From: RUG714 sp964623515 | Lineage (GTDB): Bacteria > Bacillota > Clostridia > Oscillospirales > Acutalibacteraceae | Assembly: GCA_964623515.1 (NCBI GenBank) | Contig: CAZURV010000007.1 | Location: forward strand, 10,739-74,738 | DNA length: 64,000 nucleotides | Reading direction: 5' to 3' | Shown here: positions 23,920-32,089 of the stretch, in pieces | Position numbering within the stretch: the first letter of the stretch is position 1 | How the letters are laid out: the number at the start of each line of letters is the position of its first letter | The notes under the pieces: generated by a model | The model's database searches: none | The model's input: only the letters and a program-made list of their open reading frames with translations | Told to the model about the DNA's origin: nothing | Program-made: the position numbers and the translations under genes

Positions 23920-25365
23920 GATAATTTCCGTTTTAAGATTTCTCTGCGCGGGATTGTCCATGCGTTGCCCGGTATAGGAAAAACGTGAGCCATGGCACGG
24001 GCAGTCCCAGCTTTTTTCATCGGGATTCCATTCAAGCTGACAGCCGAGATGCGGGCAACGTATATCCACTGCGTATATTGTTCCGTTTTCATCTTTATAA
24101 ACACCTGCTTTTTTCCCTTTGTATCTTATAACACCGCCTCCGGTTTTATCTATTGCATTCAGATAAAATTTCGGGATTGAAAACAGTTCCTTGGCGATTC
24201 CCTTAACAGCGTAAGCTTCTTCTTCCAGCAAACGGACGCAGGATGATATTTTGAATCTCTGCGGGGAAAAAACCTCTGCGTAAGGATTTTCTTTCCCGCA
24301 TATCCTATCCGATATAATTTGCGCCGCCACCATGGAGGAGGACATTCCCCATTTTCCGAAACCCGTTGCAACATATTTGTTATCTGTAGAAGCTGCAAAT
24401 TTACCTATATACGGCACACCGTCTGCGGGCATACAGTCCTGTGCGGACCATTGTGCGGCAACGGTGCTTTCGGGAAACATTGCTTTTGATTTGGCGCGTA
24501 TTAGATCGTATTTTCCGCCGTAAAGATTTTCACCCGTTCTGTGCGATGCTCCGCCTATAATTAAATAATTCTTATATCCGCGGAATGAAAAACCGTGTTT
24601 ATCTGCGCTGAAATAAAGATTTTCAAGTTTCGGTGCATCTTTCAGCGCCAAAAAGCAACTCCTTGACTGGTGCATTCTTGCAAAATAAAATCCCGGAGCG
24701 TTGACAAAGGGATAATGCGTGGCGAAAACAATGTTGTCTGCATAGATAATAGCTTTATCTGTTTTTACTATATTCCCTTTAACCGATAATGCGGGGGTGT
24801 TTTCAAATATCTTGATTTTTTCCGCCGCGCCGTAAAGAAATTTCAAAGGGTTAAAGCACGCCTGATTCCTGAACAGCAGTGCGTTTTTTATTTTTATCGG
24901 AAGCTCTGTTTCTTTTGTGAGGCAGGCGTCTATTCCGGCTTTTCGGGCGGCTTTGTATTCTGCATCAATTTGGTTTTTTTCTTCCGTAGAATACAGATAT
25001 GCCTCTGTTCTTGCAAAATCACAGTCGATGGAATATTTGTTTATGATTCTTTCGTATTCGTCTATCGCCGCTGTATTTGCGGCGGCATACTGACGTGCGG
25101 ATTCTTCGCCGAAATGTTTCGTAAGATATGCGTATTTCAGTCCGTGCTGAGCCGTAATTTTCGCCGTTGTATTTTGGCTCTGCCCGCTGCCGGTTCTGCC
25201 GGCTTCAATTACAATGCTTTTCATACCTTTTTCTTTAAGCTGCAATGCCGTGAGTACGCCTGCCGTTCCGCCGCCGATAATGCATACATCGGTTTTTATG
25301 TTTTTTTCAAGTGCAGGTCGCCGGTTTGCTTTTTCATGCAGAGTCCATATGGATTCGTTTTTCAT
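23905..25365 (-). CDS. FAD-dependent oxidoreductase with C-terminal Rieske domain
   Basis: A 486-residue fusion of a DAO-type FAD oxidoreductase and a Rieske [2Fe-2S] domain. The FAD-binding GxGxxG is at about residues 31-36 (VCIIGGGTAGVLTALQ), followed by AGRTGSGQSQNTTAKITAQH and the second flavin motif KYVATGFGKWGMSS near 340. The Rieske ligands are CPHLGCQLEW and CPCHGSRFSYTGQ, both Cys-His pairs intact. I use the ATG at 25365 (MKNESIW), after a GGTGAT ribosome site. The family is widespread in Clostridia and Bacillus (YhfW-like); the substrate is unknown. It is monocistronic and convergent with yebC. Confidence 0.88.
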   Translation of the reverse strand: MKNESIWTLHEKANRRPALEKNIKTDVCIIGGGTAGVLTALQLKEKGMKSIVIEAGRTGSGQSQNTTAKITAQHGLKYAYLTKHFGEESARQYAAANTAAIDEYERIINKYSIDCDFARTEAYLYSTEEKNQIDAEYKAARKAGIDACLTKETELPIKIKNALLFRNQACFNPLKFLYGAAEKIKIFENTPALSVKGNIVKTDKAIIYADNIVFATHYPFVNAPGFYFARMHQSRSCFLALKDAPKLENLYFSADKHGFSFRGYKNYLIIGGASHRTGENLYGGKYDLIRAKSKAMFPESTVAAQWSAQDCMPADGVPYIGKFAASTDNKYVATGFGKWGMSSSMVAAQIISDRICGKENPYAEVFSPQRFKISSCVRLLEEEAYAVKGIAKELFSIPKFYLNAIDKTGGGVIRYKGKKAGVYKDENGTIYAVDIRCPHLGCQLEWNPDEKSWDCPCHGSRFSYTGQRMDNPAQRNLKTEIIKNRK

Positions 25366-25441
25366 TATTATCACCATTATTATTTATTTGCTTTAATGTA
25401 ATAAAAATGCAAAAGTAAATGATACTATTTTTGGTGATGAT

Positions 25442-26383
25442 ATGAAATTCTACGAAGTCCGCGGTGAAGAGCGCAAGGAAATTGCATTTGATTTATTAAA
25501 TAAAAAGAAACTTGCGGTAGGGATTATGAAATCCGATGAGTTCCTTAGAATTTATGAAAAATTGGGAATCAGAGAAATCAGCGTGCAGAACTGTATGTCA
25601 GGTGAGGAAAACAGAAATATGGTTTTCAATGCGGGAGAATATGTTTACGGAATAGTAAACGCTGTAAAATGTGAAAATATTTTTTCGCTTAAATATAAGG
25701 TTATGTTTTTCATTGTCCGTAATATGTTTTTAATTGTTACTGCCGGCGATGACGTTGAATCGGTATCCGATTTATTCAACGCCACGGCTTTCGGTAAAAG
25801 AAGGAACGGAGAGACAGATTTGGGGAAACTCAGTGCAGGTTTTTTTGAAAGCCTTCTGGATGGGCACAGGGAACATATAGAAAGTATCGCGGAACATTCT
25901 ACCGCACTTGAAGAGTCGTTGATAAACGATAAGGTAAGCGCTGATTTTAACCGGCGTGTTTTTTCCATGAAAAAAGAACTTCTTGCTTTTGACAGCTATT
26001 ATAATCAGCTTATAAATGCCGCCGAGGAACTGCGTGAAAATGAAAGCGGGCTTTTCGGTGAGGACGCTTCAAGATATTTTGAGATGTTTTCCAATAAGGC
26101 GGCGCGTTTGCATAATTTAGTGAATAATATTTCAAACAGATTGGTGCATTTAAGCGATGCATATCAGGCTTATCTTGATTATAGCATAAATAAAACAATG
26201 AAAGTCTTTACAGTGGTCACTTCTATTTTTCTGCCGCTTACGCTCATTACCGGCTGGTATGGCATGAATTTTATCAATATGCCGGAAACCAGACTGGAAT
26301 GGGGATATTATGCGCTTGCCGCGGTATGCGCTGTGCTTGTGACAGTTTTCTTAATTCTGTTCAAAAGGAAAAAATATATTTAA
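25442..26383 (+). CDS. CorA-like divalent metal transporter
   Basis: A 313-residue member of the CorA/2-TM-GxN family of Mg2+/Co2+ channels. The N-terminal ~240 residues form the cytoplasmic alpha/beta and long-helix funnel domain. The C-terminus has two membrane segments (VFTVVTSIFLPLTLITGWYG and WGYYALAAVCAVLVTVFLIL) joined by the selectivity motif YGMNFINMPE. It ends in a basic KRKKYI tail, as usual. It has no obvious riboswitch upstream; only 76 bases separate it from the divergent oxidoreductase. Confidence 0.9.
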   Translation: MKFYEVRGEERKEIAFDLLNKKKLAVGIMKSDEFLRIYEKLGIREISVQNCMSGEENRNMVFNAGEYVYGIVNAVKCENIFSLKYKVMFFIVRNMFLIVTAGDDVESVSDLFNATAFGKRRNGETDLGKLSAGFFESLLDGHREHIESIAEHSTALEESLINDKVSADFNRRVFSMKKELLAFDSYYNQLINAAEELRENESGLFGEDASRYFEMFSNKAARLHNLVNNISNRLVHLSDAYQAYLDYSINKTMKVFTVVTSIFLPLTLITGWYGMNFINMPETRLEWGYYALAAVCAVLVTVFLILFKRKKYI

Positions 26384-26746
26384 TTTTATTTACAAAATCT
26401 GTTACCCAAATCTCACAATATAGTAAAAAATATACGCCTTTAAAAAATGTATATATTTTGTATAAAAATGCATTTTGTTTGCAAAAAAATACTTGATATT
26501 AAAGATTGTTAGTCACGATTTAAGAAACAATTTAATCTTTTAAGAATATGTAAAAACGGGTATCGGATTTGTCAAAATTTTATTGCCAAAATTGGGCATT
26601 TGCACAAAATTTTGAATTTATGGGCTTATTTCAACCCAATTAAATTTTTTTGCATTGCAATCAAAAAATGATTATGTTAATATAATATTAAAATACTGGC
26701 GTGAATTGCGCCTGTATGTATCTTTTTGAGAAAGGTAAGAATCAAA
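26384..26746. other. AT-rich intergenic region ahead of the SipW/fibre cluster
   Basis: 363 very AT-rich bases without coding potential. The only promoter-like element is TATAAT at 26681-26686, with TTGCAA 20 bases upstream, a poorer spacing than other promoters here. This suggests that an activator or an alternative sigma factor controls the 18-kb cluster that starts at 26747. No clear inverted-repeat operator was found. Confidence 0.45.
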
Positions 26747-27622
26747 ATGAAATCAAATCAATCCTCAAAAACAACGAATGAAAGCGTAGAGCAGGTCAAA
26801 AGCAGAGTCAGATATAAAACCTCTCTTATGGTTTTGGTTATTGCATTCCTCGTTTTGATAACCGCAACACTTGCTTGGTTTACGCTTTCCGGCATGGCAG
26901 GCGTAAACACTTTGGATATGTCTGTTACAACGGGAACGGATTTAAGTATTTCCATCGATGGCAATACATGGTCAAAAACCCTGACCACGCAACAAATTAA
27001 TGCATATATGAATACTGCAAACGGATATAAATCCACAATGGAAAAAATGAATCTCCAGCCTGTTTCAAACTGGAGCGACACTACTGCCGCGACTTTAAGA
27101 TTTGAAGATAATACTGAGGTTTCGGTTGAATCGGCAAAGGAAAACGGAGTATATCTTTACATTCCGGTTTGGCTCAAATCAACTTCAAACTGCAATGTCT
27201 TTTTGAGTGCGGCAAGGTTCAGCGACACTACGTCGGACACTTTGTTGCAGAACGGAACGGAAATTACTGCGGATACAACCAAAAATAACGGAGATGCAGC
27301 TTTAAATCAGATATACAAGGCGGTAAGATTTTCGATTACTCCCAACAATTCAACGGCGGCGGCCATCGTATATGAGCAGGAGACAGATAGTCTGCAGGGC
27401 GGAGTCAATCCCTCCAATCTTGTAAATCATTCTTCTCTCGGAACGGTAAGCGGTTCCAATAATCCGACTGCTGCCCGCGTTGCAGTTCTTACTGCGGATC
27501 AGGCTCAGCAGTTTTGGCTTAAAGTTTGGGTTGAGGGCAATTCTTCTGCGTGTACGGACAGCGTCAAGGGAGCTGCATTCAAAGTTGTTATCGCGTTTGA
27601 CAGTGAGGAAATCGGAGAATAA
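26747..27622 (+). CDS. SipW-type exported protein, TasA/CalY-like (cluster subunit 1)
   Basis: A 291-residue protein with a basic N-terminus, a hydrophobic stretch at residues 26-42 and the SipW-cognate motif TLAWF at 41-45. The expected cleavage is just before or within this motif by the Ser/His signal peptidases of the same cluster. The mature part is Ser/Thr/Asn-rich and probably all-beta. It ends with the cluster's shared strand motif (LKVWVEGNSSACTDSVKGAA). The start is the ATG at 26747 with AAAGG upstream. As the first gene of the run it may be a fibre subunit or initiator. Homology to TasA is inferred from the signal peptide and fold-like features, not full-length similarity. Confidence 0.72.
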   Translation: MKSNQSSKTTNESVEQVKSRVRYKTSLMVLVIAFLVLITATLAWFTLSGMAGVNTLDMSVTTGTDLSISIDGNTWSKTLTTQQINAYMNTANGYKSTMEKMNLQPVSNWSDTTAATLRFEDNTEVSVESAKENGVYLYIPVWLKSTSNCNVFLSAARFSDTTSDTLLQNGTEITADTTKNNGDAALNQIYKAVRFSITPNNSTAAAIVYEQETDSLQGGVNPSNLVNHSSLGTVSGSNNPTAARVAVLTADQAQQFWLKVWVEGNSSACTDSVKGAAFKVVIAFDSEEIGE

Positions 27623-27665
27623 GCAAAAGTTCACCTTAATATAAATTTTTAACGGAGGTCAGCAG

Positions 27666-28475
27666 ATGGCTAAAGTAAAAAAGAATAAAAAAGAACAGCC
27701 GTTTACTCCTGAAGATTTAAATAGGATGAACGAAAAATCTGCAAAAGACAGATTGTACGGCAAATACGGAGCCGTAAGGAATGCCGAAGGTATCGAAAAA
27801 GATAAGCGCAAAGCGCGCACGGCGTTTTTGATTTTGATAATTATTATTTTGATTCTTTTAATTCTTTGGTTGCTTTCTTTTCTCATGACAAAAAACGGAG
27901 ATCTTGTTATCAGTGTAGACAGAGATTTGAGAACACAGGGTATCGTTATGAGCGAAACGAAAGATTTTTCCGAAACAGCCATCCAGCTTGACGCGGAAAA
28001 TGTAAGCAAAGTAACAAACATAACCTATGACTGGTTGCCTAAGGATCTTGATGAGCACGATGGGTCTCACAACGGAAAAAACTATCTTGCATATACCTTT
28101 TATGTAAGGAATAACGGTAAAAATACACTTTCTTACAAAGGCACCATGAATATAACCGGAGTTGCCAGCGGCATGGATGAAGCGGTTCGTATACAGGTTT
28201 ATAAAAACGGAAATCCTGTTACATATGCCAAAGGCAAGCTCGGAAACAGAAAAGCGGCGGAATCCGGTACTGTTAAATTTGTGGACGACACAACGGTGAT
28301 GACAACAGTAACCAAAGATTTTGCCCCGGGGCAGACTGATAAATATACATTTATCATTTGGCTCGAAGGAAACGATTCTGAATGTATTAACGATATATTG
28401 GGCGGATATATGCGCTCGCAGGTAATCTTCCAAGTTGCCGATGAGGGAGATTTATCCGGTAAAATATCCGTTTAA
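27666..28475 (+). CDS. Membrane-anchored TasA-like protein (cluster subunit 2)
   Basis: A 269-residue protein whose membrane segment (residues 52-73, TAFLILIIIILILLILWLL) follows a long charged cytoplasmic tail. Unlike its neighbours it lacks the AWF motif, so it is probably not cleaved and stays in the membrane. The outer domain contains LVISVDRDLRTQG, YTFYVRNNGKNTLSYKGTMN and the shared motif IIWLEGNDSECINDILGGYM. This could make it the anchor or nucleator onto which the exported subunits assemble. A strong GGAGGT precedes the start. The gap to the previous gene is 43 bases. Confidence 0.68.
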   Translation: MAKVKKNKKEQPFTPEDLNRMNEKSAKDRLYGKYGAVRNAEGIEKDKRKARTAFLILIIIILILLILWLLSFLMTKNGDLVISVDRDLRTQGIVMSETKDFSETAIQLDAENVSKVTNITYDWLPKDLDEHDGSHNGKNYLAYTFYVRNNGKNTLSYKGTMNITGVASGMDEAVRIQVYKNGNPVTYAKGKLGNRKAAESGTVKFVDDTTVMTTVTKDFAPGQTDKYTFIIWLEGNDSECINDILGGYMRSQVIFQVADEGDLSGKISV

Positions 28476-28560
28476 TTATTGTTGTTACATTAGGATATAA
28501 ATTTTAATTTAAATCTTTTCGGGTATGTACGGAAAGAAATCCTTAAGGAGGATGAATTCT

Positions 28561-29397
28561 ATGAAAACAAAAAATATGCGTAAAAAGGCGTTATTGTCTT
28601 CACTCGCAATGCTTTTGGTAGCCGTTGTTGCACTTTCTGCAGCAACTTATGCATGGTTTACTAACAGCCAGAAGGCATCGATTTCGACAATCAACGTTAC
28701 GGCAGCTCAGGCAAGCGGTCTTCAGATTTCCGCTACAGGTGCTACCGGCACATGGGGAACAAACCTGGATCCTACAGGAACTGTTCCTACTACTTTCGTT
28801 CCCAGTTCATCTGTTGATACCAGCACGTTCTTCAGCGGCGGTATCGGCGAAGACGGTCTTCTGACCGCATCCGATGTTACAATCGCAGGCGACACAGAGT
28901 CTACGACAACCAGCGTTTACATGAAGAATGTATTCTATCTCAAGACCGACGCAGAAACTGCAACGCTTAAGTTCGATGCGCTTTCTGTTCAAGTAGGCGA
29001 AAAGAACCTCAGCGAGTCTGTTCGTTTTGCTCTTGTTTATCAGGGCACTGCTGATGTTGCTGCCGTAACGGATAGCACAACATTCGATGGCACAGCTTCA
29101 ACAACTATTTATGAGCCGAAAGCTACAAGCCACTCAACTTCAGGCGCTTCAGGAACCATATTGACAACGATGGCTCTGAATCAGGCGGTTACATCAGTAG
29201 ATCCGGGTGCTGTTCCTGCTGAGTCAACAACTGCTCAGGTCACTGTTACGGATGCCGCTGCAGGCACTGAAATCGTTACTCTCCCGCAGGGTATCTCCAA
29301 GATGGTACTTTATATATGGCTTGAAGGTCAGGACGTTGACTGTATCAACGGTGCTGCGGGCGACAATATTGATGTTGATATCAGTTTCACAATCTAA
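28561..29397 (+). CDS. SipW-type exported protein, candidate major fibre subunit
   Basis: A 278-residue protein with the most typical SipW signal of the cluster: MKTKNMRKKALLSSLAM, a hydrophobic core and TYAWFTNSQKAS at residues 29-40. The mature chain is rich in Ala, Thr, Ser and Val with few charges, as in fibre-forming TasA-like proteins, and ends in MVLYIWLEGQDVDCINGAAG and a beta strand. It has the best ribosome site of the run (AAGGAGG) and a hairpin-rich 3' end, both consistent with high expression. I take the ATG at 28561 over an upstream in-frame start at 28525. Assignment as major subunit is inference. Confidence 0.72.
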   Translation: MKTKNMRKKALLSSLAMLLVAVVALSAATYAWFTNSQKASISTINVTAAQASGLQISATGATGTWGTNLDPTGTVPTTFVPSSSVDTSTFFSGGIGEDGLLTASDVTIAGDTESTTTSVYMKNVFYLKTDAETATLKFDALSVQVGEKNLSESVRFALVYQGTADVAAVTDSTTFDGTASTTIYEPKATSHSTSGASGTILTTMALNQAVTSVDPGAVPAESTTAQVTVTDAAAGTEIVTLPQGISKMVLYIWLEGQDVDCINGAAGDNIDVDISFTI

Positions 29398-29419
29398 CGT
29401 AATTACTTACACATTCAAG

Positions 29420-29463
29420 AAACTGATAGCATCAGTTTAAATTCGGCAGTCGGTTTAACCGAC
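29420..29463 (+). other. Two hairpins between candidate major subunit and sipW1
   Basis: AAACTGAT/ATCAGTTT (29420-29427 with 29431-29438) and GTCGG/CCGAC (29449-29463 around TTTAA). Neither has a T-run, so they more probably stabilise the upstream mRNA 3' end or act as a processing site than terminate. Confidence 0.55.
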
Positions 29464-29491
29464 AAAAAGGAAGAAAAGGGACTCCGCTTAT

Positions 29492-30289
29492 ATGAATGTT
29501 TTAAAGAAAATAGTTAATATAATGATAGATATTTTTATTATTATCGTTGTAATCCTGTCGGCAACCGTTGCGGTGCTGTCTTTAACAACTGATTTTAACG
29601 GAGTTTCCAACATAATGGGTTATATCCCGTTAGCCGTACAATCCGATTCAATGTCGCCGACCTTTGAGGAAGGCGACATGATAATCGGCTGTCAGAAAGA
29701 CTCGGATTATGAATATAAAAAAGGTGATATAATTACATTTAAAATGTATTTGTATGACGATGACGGCAATATTGTAAAAAATGATGACGGAACTGATAAA
29801 ATTGTGTTCAACACGCACAGAATCATCAAGGTTGAGCCTCCGCACGATAATATAGTAGAAACATTATATTATACGAAAGGCGATAATCCAAAGTCTGTGC
29901 AGGATCACGATCCGGTTCTCAAATCTAATATTATTGCCTTATGGTCTACCGGTGAGGGTGAAAACACAAAACCTGTTGTTTGCGGACCCGTCAGCGGTAT
30001 AGGCAGTGTTATGGATTATCTCAGAGATCCAACCGGATTTGCGCTTGTTGTAGTTCTTCCGATGGCATGTTTCTTTATTTATGAGTTGTTCAGATTTATC
30101 AATAATCTGGTTGAATATAATAAGGAAAAATCTCGTGAGGCTGCTCTTGAAGCCGCGCGTACGGTCATCGCCGATTCTACCAATGGCGGTTCTTCGAGCG
30201 AAGGGTTATCTGATGAAGATAAAGCGCGGATTATTGAAGAGTATCTCGCCAAGCAAAAGTCATCAAAAAAAGATAAACAGCAAAAGTAA
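29492..30289 (+). CDS. SipW-type (ER-type) signal peptidase I, first copy
   Basis: A 265-residue membrane serine peptidase of family S26B. The N-terminal membrane segment is residues 9-32. The catalytic Ser is Ser53 in SDSMSPTFEEGDM, and the general base is His109 in FNTHRII rather than Lys, the hallmark of SipW/ER-type enzymes. The conserved Asp box is YYTKGDNPKSVQDHD (residues 127-140). A second membrane segment lies near residue 190 (FALVVVLPMACFFIYELF), followed by a charged ~65-residue cytoplasmic tail, longer than in Bacillus SipW. It should remove the AWF-type signal peptides of the neighbouring exported proteins. Confidence 0.9.
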   Translation: MNVLKKIVNIMIDIFIIIVVILSATVAVLSLTTDFNGVSNIMGYIPLAVQSDSMSPTFEEGDMIIGCQKDSDYEYKKGDIITFKMYLYDDDGNIVKNDDGTDKIVFNTHRIIKVEPPHDNIVETLYYTKGDNPKSVQDHDPVLKSNIIALWSTGEGENTKPVVCGPVSGIGSVMDYLRDPTGFALVVVLPMACFFIYELFRFINNLVEYNKEKSREAALEAARTVIADSTNGGSSSEGLSDEDKARIIEEYLAKQKSSKKDKQQK

Positions 30290-30312
30290 TCTTTTTCATT
30301 ATCGGAGGTCGG

Positions 30313-30440
30313 TATTCAGGCATCTGAATATCGGAATCGAAATGCATCAACAAATTCAACGACAGAGTTTTCTGTAGCCGGTTTTCATGTCGGCAGTGAT
30401 GCCGGCTGATTTGTTGCATTTTATAAAGCGTCAGCTTTAT
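30313..30440 (+). ncRNA. Candidate structured RNA or leader between sipW1 and the AAA+ gene
   Basis: Three structures occur in 128 bases. First is the hairpin TATTCAG/CTGAATA (30313-30319 with 30324-30330). Second is a closed multi-helix unit whose outer stem pairs 30340-30345 with 30416-30421 and 30349-30355 with 30409-30415. It encloses ACAGA/TCTGT (30362-30375) and GCCGG/CCGGC (30377-30381 with 30402-30406). Third is ATAAAGC/GCTTTAT (30423-30429 with 30434-30440). No reading frame fits. It could be a cis-regulatory RNA or a processing element separating the subunit genes from the ATPase module. I do not recognise a known riboswitch. Confidence 0.5.
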
Positions 30441-30493
30441 GAACCTATTTTAGTAGATTTTTTAAAATTTTTAACGAGGGAGAGTAAGAACCC

Positions 30494-32032
30494 GTGGATA
30501 CAGTATTTTCATTTTTAAGTAGTTTCCTGGATCTGTTTTTCGGCAGTATCTGGAACGGTATTAAATCACTAATTTACGGCTTTGGAAAAGCGTTTGATTT
30601 TCCGAGCTATAAGAGCCTTATTGACGAATACACGAGCGAATTGGGCGGTCTTTCATGGGTAATTGCAGCCATTGTGATGATTCTTATCATTGCAGTGTTT
30701 GTGCTTATCATCTTTATTATTGTTAAATCTATTAAAAAGTCCATTAAATCACGTTCGGCACGAAAGAATGCCGATGATCTTGTGGGCGAGGTGCAATCAC
30801 TTAATAAAGAAGTTATGCGCCTTAACCTTGAGAAAGACAAGATTTTATCCATGAAAGTTTCGCAGCTCGGTCTGAACAAAAACGAACTGGCAGAACTTAC
30901 TGCGGAAGAAATGGGCAATCTCGGCGAAGACCAGCATGACGAAGATCAGACCGGTAGCAGGTTTTATAAGCTTACAAAGGTTGACGAAGCCTGGGCTGAT
31001 AAAACCGATCCCGAATTTGACTGCACACTCACGCTTCCCGAAATCTGCGACAGATTCAGAAATTTTGCATGTTCAAAAATGCATCTGTTCTATGACATCA
31101 AAATCATTCGTTTGTTCTTGGCGTCTTTTGCCTCAACCCGTCTGATTATCCTTCAGGGTATATCCGGTACAGGTAAAACATCGCTTCCTTATGCATTCGG
31201 CAAGTTCATCTATAATGATGCCGTTATATGCTCGGTTCAGCCTTCGTGGCGTGATCGTTCGGAGCTTTTCGGATATTTCAACGAATTTACAAAGAGATAT
31301 AACGAAACGGGCCTGCTTGAAAAGATGTATGAAGCCACCTATACAGACACACCGTATGTTGTTATTCTCGATGAAATGAACATCGCGCGCGTTGAGTATT
31401 ATTTTGCAGAGATGCTCTCAATTCTTGAAATGCCTTCACGCGATGAGTGGATAGTAGACCTTGTTCCGAGTGTGTGGTCCTCAGATCCTAAGCATCTGGA
31501 AGAGGGTACGCTAAGGCTTCCGGATAATATGTGGTATATCGGAACAGCGAATAACGATGATTCAACATTTGCTATCACCGATAAGGTATATGACCGTGCT
31601 ATGCCCATTGATATTAACACTAAGGGCGTTGCATTTGAAGCACCTGATACGGAACCGCTTCACTTAAGTGCGCCGTACCTTGAAAGTTTGCTTGACGCTG
31701 CGAAAGAAGAGCATATTGTTTCGCAGGAAAATATGAAAAAAATTGAAATGCTTGATGATTATGTTATTGAACATTTCCGTCTTGCGTTTGGTAACCGTAT
31801 TGTAAAACAGCTCCGTGAGTTTGTTCCTGCATATATCGGTTGCGGCGGCACGGAGGTAGACGGTATTGATTATGTGCTTGCCAAGAAAGTTCTCCGTAAG
31901 TTTGAGCAGTTAAACCTTTCGTTTATCCGTGATGAGGTTGATGGTTTGTGTGATTATTTGGATGAGCTTTGGGGCAAGGAAAATATGAACGAGTGCAAGG
32001 AATATCTGCGCAGACTTCAAAAACTTGTTTAA
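30494..32032 (+). CDS. Membrane-anchored McrB-like AAA+ ATPase
   Basis: A 512-residue protein that starts with GTG at 30494. Residues 1-52 are amphipathic, a membrane segment follows at 53-78 (LSWVIAAIVMILIIAVFVLI), then a basic linker and short coiled coil (about 95-120). The AAA+ core has Walker A GISGTGKTS at 222-230, Walker B VVILDEMN at 289-296, sensor-1 IGTAN at 349-353 and a candidate arginine finger in YDRAMP at Arg368. The order and the DEMNIARVEYYF segment resemble the McrB/MoxR-related clade. No nuclease domain is present. Next to a coiled-coil partner and SipW substrates it may remodel or energise assembly at the membrane. A defence role is the main alternative. Confidence 0.8.
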   Translation: MDTVFSFLSSFLDLFFGSIWNGIKSLIYGFGKAFDFPSYKSLIDEYTSELGGLSWVIAAIVMILIIAVFVLIIFIIVKSIKKSIKSRSARKNADDLVGEVQSLNKEVMRLNLEKDKILSMKVSQLGLNKNELAELTAEEMGNLGEDQHDEDQTGSRFYKLTKVDEAWADKTDPEFDCTLTLPEICDRFRNFACSKMHLFYDIKIIRLFLASFASTRLIILQGISGTGKTSLPYAFGKFIYNDAVICSVQPSWRDRSELFGYFNEFTKRYNETGLLEKMYEATYTDTPYVVILDEMNIARVEYYFAEMLSILEMPSRDEWIVDLVPSVWSSDPKHLEEGTLRLPDNMWYIGTANNDDSTFAITDKVYDRAMPIDINTKGVAFEAPDTEPLHLSAPYLESLLDAAKEEHIVSQENMKKIEMLDDYVIEHFRLAFGNRIVKQLREFVPAYIGCGGTEVDGIDYVLAKKVLRKFEQLNLSFIRDEVDGLCDYLDELWGKENMNECKEYLRRLQKLV

Positions 32033-32089
32033 TTGCGCGAATGATTATTGTTTTATGATATTTTTGACAGTTAAGGAGGTGGGTTTATT

